NCBI RefSeq assembly: GCF_958295425.1
Contig: NC_081142.1
Span: 772,501 to 836,500 of the forward strand
Origin: Solea solea
Taxonomy: Eukaryota > Chordata > Actinopteri > Pleuronectiformes > Soleidae
DNA: 64,000 nt
Direction: 5' to 3'
Below the pieces are notes generated by a model. That model had not been told where the DNA came from. It searched no databases and saw only the letters and a program-made list of their open reading frames with translations. Positions 44,751 to 57,199 of this stretch are shown here, piece after piece (position 1 is the stretch's first letter; each line of letters begins with the position of its first letter). Made by a program: the position numbers and the translations under genes.

Positions 44751-45222
44751 TGTTCTCCACAGCCAGGCAGAGCTGTTGTGGAGCACACCATTGGCCTTCT
44801 GAGGCAGCTGCATTAACAGCCTCTGCCACATTCTGCCACTATAAATATGTTTTCTGAGAAAATCACTCAATCCATCACTTCACAGTCTACTTCAAAAGTA
44901 CTTCAATTTTACACTGTGTAAAATGTATTTTCGTCCTTCTTCTCTCTGCGTTAGCTATGACTTTCCAGTCACTCCAGATCTAAGAACAATAATTAGGGGG
45001 CGTTTGTATGAATATTTATAGGCAACTACAGTATGGGTGTTACCTGAAGCTCGCAATAGCCCCCACACACACACACAGTCACAATCATTTGTGATTCATA
45101 AAGAGAAAGTGGCCTGAGAAGTGCATGCACATGGTTTTATGAATGAGGCCTGTGGTTTGAAAGGGGGCCTCAGTGGGAGTGTGTCAAACCTTTGTCAGCT
45201 ATGTAGGAAAATGGTTGCTTGT
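44751..45222. other. Intron sequence, no gene seen
   Basis: A short CA run at 45064-45079. Nothing else recognised. Confidence 0.4.
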
Positions 45223-45700
45223 CGTTTCCATCATGGCATGGTTTGGTTTGGTTTGGTTTGGTTTGGTAGAGTAGGTACGGTTTGGAATGGTAAACCCCTG
45301 AATCAGGTTTGCATTTCGACTGGGAACAGTACTTTCACTTATCAGGCGAGGTGTGGCAGATGTGTCACGTATGGTATCGTGACATCTTACCAGTGTAATG
45401 ACAACAAATAATGACATTGAATGCGACACAACAGACAACAATGGAGGACATTGGAGGCTCGGTTTGTTTTGTCTCAACAAGACGTCAAACTTTGTATAAG
45501 AAAGGGAGCGATGTCCTTCTGTTGCCCTGTCATCTGACTGTCTTGGGTGGAGCCGGTCAAGTTCCACCCTGACCTTACCATACCACTTTACTCTGGTGCC
45601 CCAAGGGAAGGTTGCCAAAAATACAGTAGGGGCTGATTATTGTGGTGGTACTATCCCTAACAGGAACACAAAGCTGTACCAAAGCGAACCATTCCAATGA
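45223..45700. mobile_element. MITE family B, copy 2
   Basis: It starts GTTTCCATCATGGCATGG, with a five-unit GGTTT expansion (45240-45264) inside the left terminus, then GGTTTGGAATGGTAAACC. It ends GCTGTACCAAAGCGAACC and ATTCCAATG, the inverted counterpart of GGAATGGTTCGCTTTGG. Same order of words as at 30051-30480. Confidence 0.7.
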
Positions 45701-46895
45701 CATCACACATCCCTCACTCATCAACACTGCTGATTGGCTGTCATGTTCCAGGTGGAGGTGAACCTTTTTTCACTTGGCGTCTGACTGTCCTGTTATTTTC
45801 CCGGCAACACACACACACACAGTACCACCACCTTCCATCAATTCAACAGAACCCTGACATTTGCCTGTCTTGTCAAGTCACCGCGCAGTGGTGTAAGAAA
45901 TGATGAATACTGGGTGTTAACATACGGAGTAAGAGTTGTTTGGGTCGTCTGGAGCCGAGGCAGCACAGAGAGATTTTTACATTCTGAAAATGATAGATGC
46001 CACATTCAGAGAACAGACACTCGCTTCAAACTCCTAAGTCTATCCCCACATGTACAAAGTTTGTCTGAAGCAATGGAGGAGATTCAGTGCATGTCTGCCT
46101 TCCTGCACAGTGGGAGCTCACTGCAACAGCATTTACATCAACACAGACTTGGCTCAGATCAGTGAATATGACAGAAGAAAGCTTTCTATTTAAATGTCCT
46201 TTATTTTATTTTCTCTTCTTTTAAATGAACTTATGCTACAAGCTTTTTTTTAAGGCTCAGACCGTCTGGATTAGCACGAAGCGGCAACTGAATGAAATGA
46301 TTTGGACTGACAGTCAGAAGCTGTCACCACTCATGCTTAGTTTTGAGCTTGTGTGCAGCATTTTCTCATTTCTCACTGTTTTCCACTTCAGTTTTATTTC
46401 CAGTGCAGTTGCAAAAAGGTTGCATCAGAATATTCAAATTCAACTGTCCACAGTCCCATGAATTGATTCTATCTGTGTGACTTTGGAAAGCAACTACTAC
46501 ATTGGCCTGGTTCATTATTATATTCATTGTGAAGTAGGAGTGGGACAAATAATGTACTGTTGTCGTGACTCATGAAATAGAATTAAACCCAAACACACAC
46601 AGAGAGAACATGTGAACATGTAAAAGCTTCTTGTTCTCATTTTTATTTTTTATTTTTTTACAGAGGGAGGGAACAAGCGTCGTCTTTATCTTTATTTGCC
46701 AACTGTTTGAATAGTTTGACTTTAAATTCAGGCTGGATCACGAACTACTGACCTTTGTGACCACACTGACGTTCCTTCAACCTGACATTATGATAATAAA
46801 TGGGACAAGACACATGTCACAGTTGCAGCACGGCCCTGCTGCAGATTGTTCGGATCAGTCGTGGCATTTGACCTTAAACACACACCCATCTGTCT
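45701..46895. other. Intron sequence, no gene seen
   Basis: Nothing recognised. A short CA run at 45811-45822. Confidence 0.4.
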
Positions 46896-47105
46896 GTCAA
46901 ACACACACACACACACACACACACACTTGTTTTTATGTCTTAGGGACGACATATCATGGACACAAGGCATTCCCTGGCCCCTTACACTCATCTTAACCAT
47001 CACAACAAAGTGCATAACCCTAACCCTAACATAAATCTACTTCTAGCCCTTACCCTAAAACCAAGTCTTAACCCTGAAATAATTTAAATGTAAACAAAAT
47101 GTCCT
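46896..47105. repeat. CA-linked dispersed repeat with telomere-like core
   Basis: A (CA)n run (46903-46926) leads into TGTTTTTATGTCTTAGGG, CACAAGGCATTCCCTGGCC, then ATAACCCTAACCCTAACATA and TTACCCTAAAACCAAGTCTT, ending AAAATGTCCTCATAAATA. It is related, in opposite orientation, to 14587-14850. Confidence 0.7.
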
Positions 47106-47423
47106 CATAAATATAGTTCTGTAAAATGACACGTACACAAAGATTTAGCTATCAACAATTAGAAAAATCAAGATGGTAAAAGAACATGTCATCTCCATAT
47201 GTGAAATGACAAAATGACAGAACTGTGCATGAAAATGTCCAAATAGTTTTCAATGTATGGAATTACATGTTGTGTCTCAGCCATGGTAATAACACAGGTG
47301 ACACAAGATTCTGCATGACTGAATAAAGTGACATGATTGGTCAGACGTCCAGTGTTTTTCCAGTGGCTCCTGCTCTTCCAAAGCAAATTTCATCAATATC
47401 TGGCTCAAATGTTCACTTAGACC
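47106..47423. other. Intron sequence, no gene seen
   Basis: Nothing recognised. Confidence 0.4.
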
Positions 47424-48322
47424 AAGGGGCCGCATGAGAAACAAAAAATATTGTTGAGGGCCACGGCCAAATTTGAACGAAATTAAATTTCATCTCTTTT
47501 ATCTAAAAAAGCATTAAATTGTATTGTTTTGGTGTGAATTGGGCAGCATACAAACACACAATAAACACAATTTCTAACCAACAAAACAAACTAAATTAGA
47601 AATATCAAATGACTACACTATAGAATGAATACTATTATACTATACTACTGTGATGCAGTGCAGTGAATATATTGTCGAACACAACCCCCACACACGCACA
47701 CAGGCAGGCACGCACACACACACTAATGCTGCAATCACACCGGATGAGTTTACATACGAGTGACAATAAAATAATAAACATGGAGGGAGATAATGATAAC
47801 TCCTGAACTTAAACCGAGACACCTGTAGAAGAAAAGTACCACGGACATCGTTCTTAACGTTGTCTTAGATATAGTCTGCCTGTGACGTGCTCTTCATCAG
47901 AAACGTTCTTGTATTTCTCTTTGTGTTTGGTCACGTAGTAGTGATTCAGATTGTAATCCTTAAACACAGCAACTTGTTTACCACAAATTAAGAACACGGC
48001 TTTACCTTTGACGCCTGTAAAGAAATATTTAGCAGTCCTTGTCTTGTTGAAAATGCGCCATTTGGAATTAACTTTTCTTTTTGTAACGTGAGCCGACATT
48101 TTAAGGGGGGTAACTGGCTAGCGTCACCTGCCGCTGTGCAGTCAGACACGTGCATCCGTATGTCAGGCTTTTCAAAATAAAAGCAACACAGTTGTATTGC
48201 ATGCGCAGCATAAATACTTGTTCATCTCTGATTATGACTGACATACCGCGACAGGGACAGGGACAGGGACGCTCAAAGGGCCGTATGTGACCCGTGGGCC
48301 GTAAAATGTCCAGGTCTGATTT
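47424..48322 (-). mobile_element. Internally deleted hAT transposon (GTF2IRD2/ZBED-like transposase type)
   Basis: On the minus strand it starts CAGACCTGGACATTTTACGG, then CCCACGGGTCACATACGG, and a GGGACA/TGTCCC short repeat. It proceeds to a BED-like N-terminal ORF and ends after about 430 bp of non-coding DNA with GTGGCCCTCAACAATATT and a GGCCGCATGAG-like end near 47424. The start and the ORF match the recalled organisation of fish hAT elements whose transposases resemble GTF2IRD2. The catalytic part is missing. A target duplication was not found. Confidence 0.7.
47854..48099 (-). pseudogene. Decayed hAT transposase N-terminus (BED-finger region)
   Basis: 81 codons beginning MSAHVTKRKVNSKWRIFNK. 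They match the recalled start of GTF2IRD2-like hAT transposases: a basic KRKVxSxxRxFN segment, then TAKYFFT, then a zinc-finger-like IC...AVFKDYNLN...TKH. One expected cysteine of the AVCLIC word is phenylalanine here (AVFLIC), and the histidine spacing is altered, so the finger is probably non-functional. The remainder of the transposase is absent. This is a transposon relic and not a host gene. Confidence 0.65.
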
Positions 48323-48364
48323 AGACTCAACTGGATTAACTGGCTAACACCTATATATAAGTCC

Positions 48365-48665
48365 CGACACTGACTTCCTGTCTGCTTCAGAATGATTTTG
48401 AATTCCTTTCACCTCTTAATGGTCTTGGTCTTTCTTATCTTTCAGATTGGCTTTCAAACATGCCAGCCCTCGAGAACCCTCAGTTCTTCTGGTCATCACT
48501 TTATAATGATCCCAATGGTCAACACTAACACCTACAGTGAGGCATCATTCTCTTAGGGCTCACAACCGTGGAACAGCCTTTCTGAGACCTGAGGGGAGAA
48601 CAGAGTGTTGATACTTTTGAAAGCAGACTGAAGGACCTATCTTTGTACTTTCACTTTTAATTGGA
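48365..48665 (+). mobile_element. CR1/L2-like LINE ORF2 3' fragment
   Basis: With frame changes it reads like the C-terminal end of LINE ORF2: a PSRTLxSSGH word, then SQPWNSLS and DLRGE..., then F-ESRLKDLSLYF, equivalent to the PxLWNSLP...FKSxLKTHLF motif. Several stops. It ends just before the TA repeat at 48679. Confidence 0.6.
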
Positions 48666-48676
48666 TTCTTTATTTT

Positions 48677-48678
<2 letters not shown>

Positions 48679-48712
<34 letters not shown>
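48679..48712. repeat. (TA)17 microsatellite
   Basis: Perfect TA run. Confidence 0.95.
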
Positions 48713-48718
<6 letters not shown>

Positions 48719-49844
48719 CACAGTATATATGTATATATATGATGTTTTTTTTTTCGATCAACACTTTTACATTTACTTTTGATTCATTCAGTTGCTTATT
48801 AATTAATGTCATTTTCAATGCATCTTTTTGTGTTTTAGGGTAAACACAGGGTTGTTTGGGGCTGGAGTAACACAAAGAAAAGGCAATTGTTCAGACTCAG
48901 AAACTGACAAAGCAAACCTGTTGCTGTGTACATTCTATCATCGGTAGAATATGCAAACACAACCAAGTTCTTCTTAGTGCAGAAAACACTTTCACCACTT
49001 TGCTTTGTTTAAGCTACATGTATATGTTCCATTTATGACAAGGATGAAATTCTCACGAGGGACTTATCTATTCACGAGGTAACAGCTGTTCACCACTTAC
49101 AAAGCTGCTGACCTTGTTACTGAGAAATCATGTTGAGTTTATTTGTAAAGTTGAAATTCACAAACCGCCTATAGGTTGTGAGCGGGTGAAGTCCCAGTGT
49201 CCCTACTCTGTTACCCTTGCAGGAGAAAAAAGCCAACAGCGCAAGAATTCCCCAATGACATAAATCATGCCATGCACACATTAATTCCCCTGCTGTGAGA
49301 GCACAGCTGACTGAGAGTGACCTTTTGTACCAGGGAAATCTGGGTCTGGGAGAAAGTGTTCATATTAAACAAGATGCTTCCAGATCTGGAGCCTTATATG
49401 CTGCTTTGCAGTCACAATGAGATCTCCAACAGAGGGCACTCTCTACATTTCAAATGGACAAAAGACGTCAAAATGAGGAGGCTGACTTGGAATGTGGACG
49501 TGTTAATATTTCTGTGTCAGTTCAAAGGCAATATGAGCAGACATAAGACATAAAGATACTGTGAATAGACACCAAACTATTCAGTTTTGCACCTTTAAAT
49601 AAAAAGCATTTAACCAGTAACACATGGTTTTTCACTCTATTCTAAAATGAGTCAGTGAGGTAACGTGAATTATTATTTGTTTTTTTTGCAATACATTGTC
49701 TGATGTATTTATTTCTGTTATATATTATTTGTCTCTTGATTATATAAAAAGAATTAGAGTTGGACATATCAGATGCCGACTGGAGGTGAGCAGTGGAACA
49801 GATGTATTCTTCATCTGTCTGTGTCGGACACAGGCTGATACAAC
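48713..49844. other. Intron sequence, no gene seen
   Basis: Nothing recognised. Confidence 0.4.
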
Positions 49845-50090
49845 TGAAGCTGCTACACAGACAAAAATAAATCAAGGGGCAGATCCGACTTGCCCCAAGA
49901 TGTAAACAGGGGACAGCCAACATATGGCATATGTTCTGGTCTTGCCTTAAGCTGAAAGGGTTTTCTGGGCTGAAAGTTTCAGAACGTTCTCATCTATCTG
50001 TGATCAGGACACAGAGCGGTGTCCCCTGATGGCCATCTTTGGTGTAGCACCAAGCAAAGCAGAATTCAAGCCCTTTCAATCACCCATGTC
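49845..50090 (+). mobile_element. L1-like LINE ORF2 C-terminal fragment
   Basis: The reading ADPTCPK, then KQGTANIWHMFWSCLKL, then after a 2-base shift GFWAESF and PLMAIFGVAPSKAE, is the zinc-knuckle-like C-terminus of L1 ORF2 proteins (CxxC...HMFWxC...FW). Indels at about 49902 and 49963 break the frame. Confidence 0.75.
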
Positions 50091-50372
50091 TATATAAGAT
50101 TGTGATTTTCAAAAACTTTCATTTGTAGTGACACAGAATTTATACAATGTGATTATGCCAAAAACATTTCAAGGACCCATGGGAACCCTGACTCTCATTC
50201 ATGTTTGTGTGGTTTGTTCAATTTTCTTACTGATGGTTTTGATTTTTTTGTCATTTTTAAAACAAAAATGTAATCATATTTGTATACAATGCTATAACAT
50301 GGCAATGTCCCTGTTCTGAAGACTGTGTCTGTGTTTACCAACTGTAGCAAATCCTACATTGTGTTACTTTGA

Positions 50373-50470
50373 TGGTAAATGGTCTGTATTTACTGTATAT
50401 AGTGCAGTTTTCTAGTCTTGACGACCACTGCTTTACATCCATTCACTTACACTTTCATATATCTATGTGC
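50373..50470 (+). repeat. Retroelement end fragment
   Basis: GGTAAATGGTCTGTATTTAC, TTTTCTAGTCTTGACGACCA and CATCCATTCACTTACAC follow the pattern of the common fish 'AAATGGTCTGTATTTATATAG' repeat. Shares words with 203-256. Confidence 0.6.
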
Positions 50471-51567
50471 AGTACAGATGCATGTGACCATCTTACTCTT
50501 ACTCAATGAAGTCTAGTCTAAGTCTAAGTCGAAACCACATGACTCCCTTCTTTCAAAGCATCTTGAATCTTGCCAGGCTGATGTTTACGAGTTAACCTTT
50601 GGAACGGAGGCAGGAAGACATTCTTGTAGAAATGTCAGCACGTCAGTCTTAATTTGTTGAATGTTTTATGTTGATTTACTGCAAAAACATGGCTTTAGAA
50701 ACATATGTGAACATTTGCAAACATGCCTTCCTCACACGCGCTCAGAGAGCTTCACCTTTAGGTGACACTCAGGCTGGAGCCAGTGATTTGCGACCACTAT
50801 GGTGGTCCCCCATCGTGCTAATGTTCACTTCAGGGAATTGTGGATGGAAAAGACCTTGACTTCACTTAAGTCTTCTGTGGCGGAAGTATTTCACAATTCT
50901 GTGTCACTCTACATTCCGTATGATCTGGGGCATAACACTCAGTGTTTTACCACTTGTTTAATGCGTTACATGTCGAAGAAAGTGTTAGTGCTTCCCAACA
51001 CCTTGTGGAATTAACATGTGCAGCATAACATGCTTTTCTCCCTCAAGCATATACTTTGCTGGATGAATAAATCATTTAAAATCTTGACAAATTAGATAGG
51101 AATATCCATGTGAAGGCCAAAGTGAGGTCTTTTAAACACATATCACATATTCATGAGTTTACGTAAGAAAGGTATATTGAATATATTGCCGATTCTTTAA
51201 GCCTTGGTACACCCAAATGACTAATATTAATTATGGTAAGGCAACACATTTGTTACCTTATGAGAATGGCAACAGAACTCTAGTCTTCTCTGGTTGTTTT
51301 TATGTTGTTGGTTAGGCTAAGGCAGACTTCATTTCAGCTTCTTCACAACAGAACAGAAGTAAACACAGCGTAGGGTTAAAACATTACTCCTTCTTTTTGA
51401 GCCTGGAACCATGGAGTTATTTTTCTATCACTGAATGATTAGATTTATATTACAGATTAGTCTTATCTTTTATAGATTTTCTTTGTCTGATGCCCTGTAA
51501 TATGCTAGTAACCAGGATGCATCCTGCCTCTCACTACATCACTCAGCTGCGATTAGCTCCATTACAA
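50471..51567. other. Intron sequence, no gene seen
   Basis: Nothing recognised. Confidence 0.4.
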
Positions 51568-51630
51568 TCATCTAAAAAGATAATAAGAGATAATAATAGA
51601 TAATAACAGATAATAAGAGATAATAACAGA
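51568..51630. repeat. 10-bp tandem repeat AGATAATAAC/G, about 6 copies
   Basis: Slightly varied units AGATAATAAG, AGATAATAAT, AGATAATAAC repeated head to tail. Confidence 0.9.
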
Positions 51631-51774
51631 TAAAACATTGTGAAGAAAACAAAAGAAAACAACATCTGTCAAAAAAGAGGTAGACATTGAACTTCTCATG
51701 GCCTCGGACATCCTGAAGCCTTTGTGACGTTCGAATCTTATTTCTCTGATGATAATTAAAGTTTCACTGCTGTC

Positions 51775-51801
51775 GCGCACACGCACACACGCACACACAC
51801 G

Positions 51802-51872
<71 letters not shown>

Positions 51873-51893
51873 ACGCACACGCACACGCACACA
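51775..51893. repeat. Long (CA)n microsatellite with GC interruptions
   Basis: 119 bp, the longest simple repeat in the window. A pure CA core (51806-51861) is bordered by CACACG-type units on both sides. Confidence 0.97.
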
Positions 51894-52079
51894 CCGATTC
51901 CAGCCATTTCATTGTCAAGTGTCAAGATGTGTCTGTAATTATAAGCACAAAGATTTCCATTCCTTTTTCAGTTATGGATTCCTGTGAGCAAAGAAATGAT
52001 GTAAAATAACTTAACGCAACCTCTGAGATTGCAGTCAATTAATCTTTCATCAAGGGTTAACACCATTTGCACTGCAGCT

Positions 52080-52092
52080 GTGTGTGTGTATG

Positions 52093-52133
<41 letters not shown>
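52080..52133. repeat. Compound (TG)n(TA)n microsatellite
   Basis: TG units pass through TATG to a perfect TA run of about 18 units. Confidence 0.95.
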
Positions 52134-52136
<3 letters not shown>

Positions 52137-52888
52137 ATTGTAAAATGGGATGCATACATTCACTGCACATGATAAGTCGTCTATGCACTTTGGCCTTTAT
52201 GTAGAAAGTCAGATTCTACATACACATCCTTTAAGCTTGACCACCAAACTCAGTTTCTACAGCATCAGAACTGTACCGCGATGACATGTGATGACGTGGG
52301 TGGCGATAAATAGCCACCACACTCAAAGGAAAGTGGAAGCAGACACCAAAGAGACTCCTGCCTTGACCGTTTGACAGACCTGCTGCTTCCATAGACGATA
52401 GAAACAGATTGAATATGCTGACTTTAAGACGCAGACATCATTCATTCCGCCATATATTTTGTTCCAGAATTCTGATGCTACTGCCTCACATTTTGCACTT
52501 GGAGTCAATTTTGTGGACAATCAAATTAGTGGCTGTCAGCCAGTGATTAGCTCATGTACCGCTGTGATGTTCCATCCATTTCTCTTGCAGATTAAAGCCA
52601 AGCTCAAGCTGTCTGGCTGTCTGTACCAGAGGAAGGAGACGTGGGTTTTACTCATTTCCATATACTACAGTGAGAAATGAGGCAAAGACTGAGCCATGTA
52701 AATAAAGCAGGTATCAAACGCCCGCCCAAAGGAATATAGTACAGCTCTGTCCGTATCCCCCTGACTCACATACACACTGAGGTACGTAAACGTGCTCAGA
52801 GACAAGAAGACAATTAACTGCACTCAAACCTGTTGGAGTGTGAAACTCCAGGTACTGGTTTGTGAAAAGCAATTAAACTCCGACAAGC
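52134..52888. other. Intron sequence, no gene seen
   Basis: Bases 52440-52600 are non-repetitive (GTGGACAATCAAATTAGTGG) but not identifiable. Confidence 0.35.
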
Positions 52889-52911
52889 TGTGTGTGTGTG
52901 TGTGTGTGTGT
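52889..52911. repeat. (TG)n microsatellite
   Basis: About 11 TG units. Confidence 0.95.
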
Positions 52912-53237
52912 TCATGAATGTGTGCAAGATAATTAGAAGTAAAGTGAGAAACAGTGCTGAGAGCAATGACATTACTTCACTGACGTGATGCCGTTTAGCT
53001 CCGCAACAAATCTCAGCCCTGGATCAGACCCCGAGCTTCCGATGAAAAGGAAAAAGAAACATTCTCAGGGTTAAAAATGAAAATATTGGCAGATCTGGAG
53101 TTCTTTGATAGCGATATTTAAGAATGAATGTTCTCTTTAAAAGGTTTTTGGCATGATAGCTCAGTAATATGCACTCTGACCGCTCTTTTTCTTTATACTG
53201 TAGAAAGAACTGTTTGAGGGCTGTGGTAACTTCAGAC

Positions 53238-53264
53238 GTGTGTGTGTGTGTGTGTGTGTGTGTT
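53238..53264. repeat. (TG)n microsatellite
   Basis: About 13 TG units. Confidence 0.95.
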
Positions 53265-53755
53265 TACTCTTCCTCCTGACAATAAAGTTCAGAAGAAGTT
53301 CCCCCTTTGTTCATGTCTGATGTTGGTGAGTCATTTGAGAAGACAACTGGCTGAAATTCAGTAAACACACGCCTGTGGCAGAAGGTTCCGCTCTTCAGAT
53401 CTGACTCCTGAGTTTCTAGCATTCAGTGATTTATTTCTCAACCTTTTTACAGCCAGAAAAAATATCTGTTGTTTTTGAGGTGTCAGAAAAACAGCAGAGA
53501 AAGCACAAACCAATGCCAAGGCTACTCAGTTCCACACACCACCACCAATATCTAATCTGCCTTGGGTCATAGCCTAAAATCTTAGGAAATCATCAAAATC
53601 CTGTAGATAACAGATAAAAAGACAAAATGTGGGCAAAACGTAATTTTCGAGATAGAAGTAATAGATTTGTACTACATTTATACAACACAATGGTACAAAT
53701 ATGTATCTTTAAAGAGCGGTCACCTCAAACAAGCTAGACTAGCCGGACAGCTGTT
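53265..53755. other. Intron sequence, no gene seen
   Basis: Nothing recognised. Confidence 0.4.
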
Positions 53756-54496
53756 GCCTCTTTTCCATCATACAGTTCGACTTTGACTTTTTTTGGTTTA
53801 GTTTTTCCATGAGGGAGAATACCTGGTGCTATTTTGTTACCTGCTCTAGTGAGATGCCCAGTGAGCTGAGACGATACTCGGCCCGATGTTCATAAATGTG
53901 GGAGTGTACGTGAATAGTCCTTTTTAGGTTTTATAATTGGTCCAGTAGATTGTCTCAGTCGCAGTCACGACAGGCAGCATTGGCTGCTGTGTAATCTTAC
54001 AGGGCAATCGCGCTGGAGCAGGAGTGTCAGTCACTGAAAGTCTCGCACACAGGTCTCACGTGTTCTTGCGTAGTCTCACGAGACATGAGACTTGTTTCAG
54101 GAAGAAGAAGCTGGAAATGTGAGCGAGAGTTGTTGACCAAGAGAAAGCACCAAATCAGAAACTCTGTTTTTATCATGGCTGAATATAGAGCTGATGCGGA
54201 CAATGAAGACGAGCCATTTGAATTTGATGGCGGTCCCTATTTGTTTAAACATGGACAAAGAGCTCAGAGTGGACAAGTGAGAGGAGGGAGGCTACAGGCA
54301 GAGGGTGAACTCTGGGTGTTTCTGTTTCCCCTCAAACAGGAGTCAGCACTGCTGCAAAGCCGGCGAGCCGAGTCCCAACAGTTTGTGTTTGTGTCGCATA
54401 TAAAACAACGTCACTGCCCATAATGAGAAGGCACTATGAAGTAATGGGAAAAAAAGACCGAGCACAGTCAAGACGAGCAGTATAATGGAAAAGCCT
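53756..54496. mobile_element. MITE family A, copy 2, carrying an ORF scrap
   Basis: Terminal inverted repeats CTTTTCCATCATAC (left, allowing for one missing base) and the complement of GTATAATGGAAAAG match at 13 of 14 positions. The interior shares AATACCTGGTGCTA and GATACTCGGCCCGATG-like words with copy 1. A frame inside (ATG at 54174) reads MAEYRADADNEDEPFEF and then diverges: an acidic N-terminus like those of some DNA-transposon-borne proteins. No complete protein. Confidence 0.65.
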
Positions 54497-57199
54497 CATT
54501 AGTGGCACGAGCACACACAGGCTATAGTGCTAGTTATTATCTCGCCAGCTATAGTTGACCCACTATCCACAGCCGCCTATGTAGAAGAGAAGGGTTTAGC
54601 CTGAGTGAGTGCTCATCAACTACACCTCCACCTGCGACCATGCAATATACACATCATCATCAATTTGACTCTAAATGAGAAAATGTTTCCTGATATAATA
54701 ACTCTAGTGGGATTTCTCCACTGATCACCATTCAAATCAATGCCTGTTTCACACACATTGGATTTACTTTCTGGATCCATTTCTTTATTTTTTTTTTAAA
54801 CTGTTTGTGTTAATAATATTATGGCAATGTAAAGTACATCATATGCTTCATCACAAGGTTGTAGTGTGTTATTTGAAAGAAGCTTCATATGAATATGATT
54901 AAAAACCGCATGATATCATACATAGACCTACTAAAGAGGTGACATCTTCACAGGCTTCAGCTGTGTAACGTCACAATTTGATGGTATTATAATAATCCCA
55001 TAATGTTCCTATATAATAATCAGCTGCTTTAAATTTAGAAGCAGCCTTTAAGTTATTCATTATTTTCCTATTGTTCTCAACTTCCTATGCTTATTAAGGT
55101 CTGAATGTGGAGGAGTTATCTCTCTCTATAAGTGGCGTTGCCTTCACTGCCTCTTCATGTCACTGCGGTGGCGCAGCTGTTCCTATCAGCCGCCCAGCAG
55201 TCATGCTATGTCTTCAAAGCAATCACCGTAATATATATGCACATGGGAGCTGAACAATGTAGAATTCAATTATGGCATGCATTTGACTTGTTTATTGAGT
55301 TCTTTTGTTTAACTTCTGCGGATTTGCTTTCATTCACAGTCGTGTATGAAGCACTCAGATATTGAATTTCACTTCCTCAGAATAGGATCCTGTCGTGTGC
55401 AGAGCGGAAAAGTCTCACAGCTTAAATCAAATGTTCCTGTAATATCTTGCACTAAAAACAACACGTAAAATAAAATAAACAACATACCTTTTCTAATGAT
55501 CACTGATATTCTACCATGTTTTAAATGCATGTGGTGTACTGCTGCCTGTCATGCACTGTGTGACTTTTCCGAGATATTTCTAATGTTGCTGATCTGTGGT
55601 GATGACAGCAAGGATGTGTCGGCTCCGGGCTGAGCTGACACGTCGGTCCGTGGTGATGACCTGTATAAACGCTGCAACAACCACTTTATGATAGGTGATG
55701 ATGTTAATGTTACCCTTTTGGCTACGACAAAGGGAAACTGAGGTCATTCATTTTGACAAGGTGCAACACAATTTGTGAAAAGTGAAGAGAGTCCTCATTT
55801 TGAGGTGGCTGAAAGTGTCTGGACTAAGTGAAAACCAACGCGATGCAATCTGTGGGTTTGTGAAGAACTGTTTTGATGAACTGAGTGACTTTGTTTTTTG
55901 TTTGGAGAGAGATTGGAACTGGAGCAGAAGCAAAGAGTGGACAGTCAGTCATATCATAGCCACACCCCAAAGCATAATCTGCTTTATTTACTCTTTGACT
56001 CACACTGACTGGTTGGAAGCATCGTCTGCATTGTAAGTCTGTTGTTCTGATGTTGGCTGTGTCGCCCAGCTCTGACAAAAAAATTCAATCATCTGCAACT
56101 GGGAGAACAACCTAAAAGCTTTGTTTTGGCTGCGTCACGTTTAAGCTGAATACATAAATATGATTTGACTGTCTGCCGCTTGTGTTGGAATATTCACTTG
56201 GCGATGTGGAAGTTCAAAGCAGTTCAAGACACATTTACCTTGGTTCCTCTCGCGTGTGCACGTGTAACGCTGTCACTTTCACATCACTTCAGGTTTTTGA
56301 TGAACAAAACTTAACATAACCTAACATAATCTGGCCCAAAGAGAGCTCTTACAGTCAGTTTGATCATGTAAATCCACTGCAGTGATTATTGAGAGTCAGA
56401 AAAAATACTATGCACAGGAAGTGTTGAAAATCCAAAGACACCTACAGCTGCAGTCCTCAGGCAATTACACGAGAAACTTCTCAAACTCACACTGCAAACC
56501 TTCACAAATTGAATATCTGATTTGTTCGAGGAAAAAAAATATCTGTGGAATATCATCGTAATGGAAATGGAAGACACGGACATTTCAGTTGACTTTGAGG
56601 TTGAGAAAAACACATCAACAAGAGACAGAAAACCTATGGAATGTCGTCTTCCTGACGGAACCATCATCTTTACGAGCTGGCTCTAATGATGTTCCCGCCA
56701 TCGAGCATTGATGACAACTTTGACTGCAGCGATGAAATTTCCAGCAGTAGCGGTGGTGCTGGTGCTGGTGAGCATGCCAATGAGGCTCCAGGCCAGGATG
56801 AAGATTTTTCCATTTCAACACATTCACATCAAAATGCAGGCACATCATTTACAATGAATTTTAATACAAAGTCAGGACAAGGTCGTTGATGTTTAATCCC
56901 TCATGGCCCCTGTGGCTTTGACTTCTGTACATGATTAAGTGACGATGAGTGGATTAAAGTTTATTTGGCTGCTGCACATGACTTCAGGATGTTTGAGTGC
57001 ATGAGACATTCCTCATTTCCACCTCCCTATGTAGAGGACTAAATCGTGGGCTCATTACATGAACAAAATGTGGCCACAAATCAGGGAATTTTGTGTTGAC
57101 CATAATCTCTGTATAGTTGCAAAATTCAAATGAAAACATGCAAATAAATGTTATGAATGCATGCACTCAGCAGCCGTGTTATGAGATAAATCAGAGAAA
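54497..57199. other. Intron sequence, no gene recognised
   Basis: Two plus-strand frames, 55782-56036 and the acidic, Ser/Gly-rich 56686-56889, lack homologues I recognise and lack paired splice sites. They may be decayed transposon text. The rest is unremarkable. Confidence 0.35.

Noticed and set aside
55782..56036. 84-codon plus-strand ORF overlapping an equal ORF on the minus strand
   Set aside because: Mutual shadows without motifs; no splice evidence.
56386..56889. Acidic Ser/Gly-rich plus-strand ORF and opposing minus-strand ORFs as a small gene
   Set aside because: Open frames overlap on both strands, carry no known domain and have no start or splice context; may be transposon debris.
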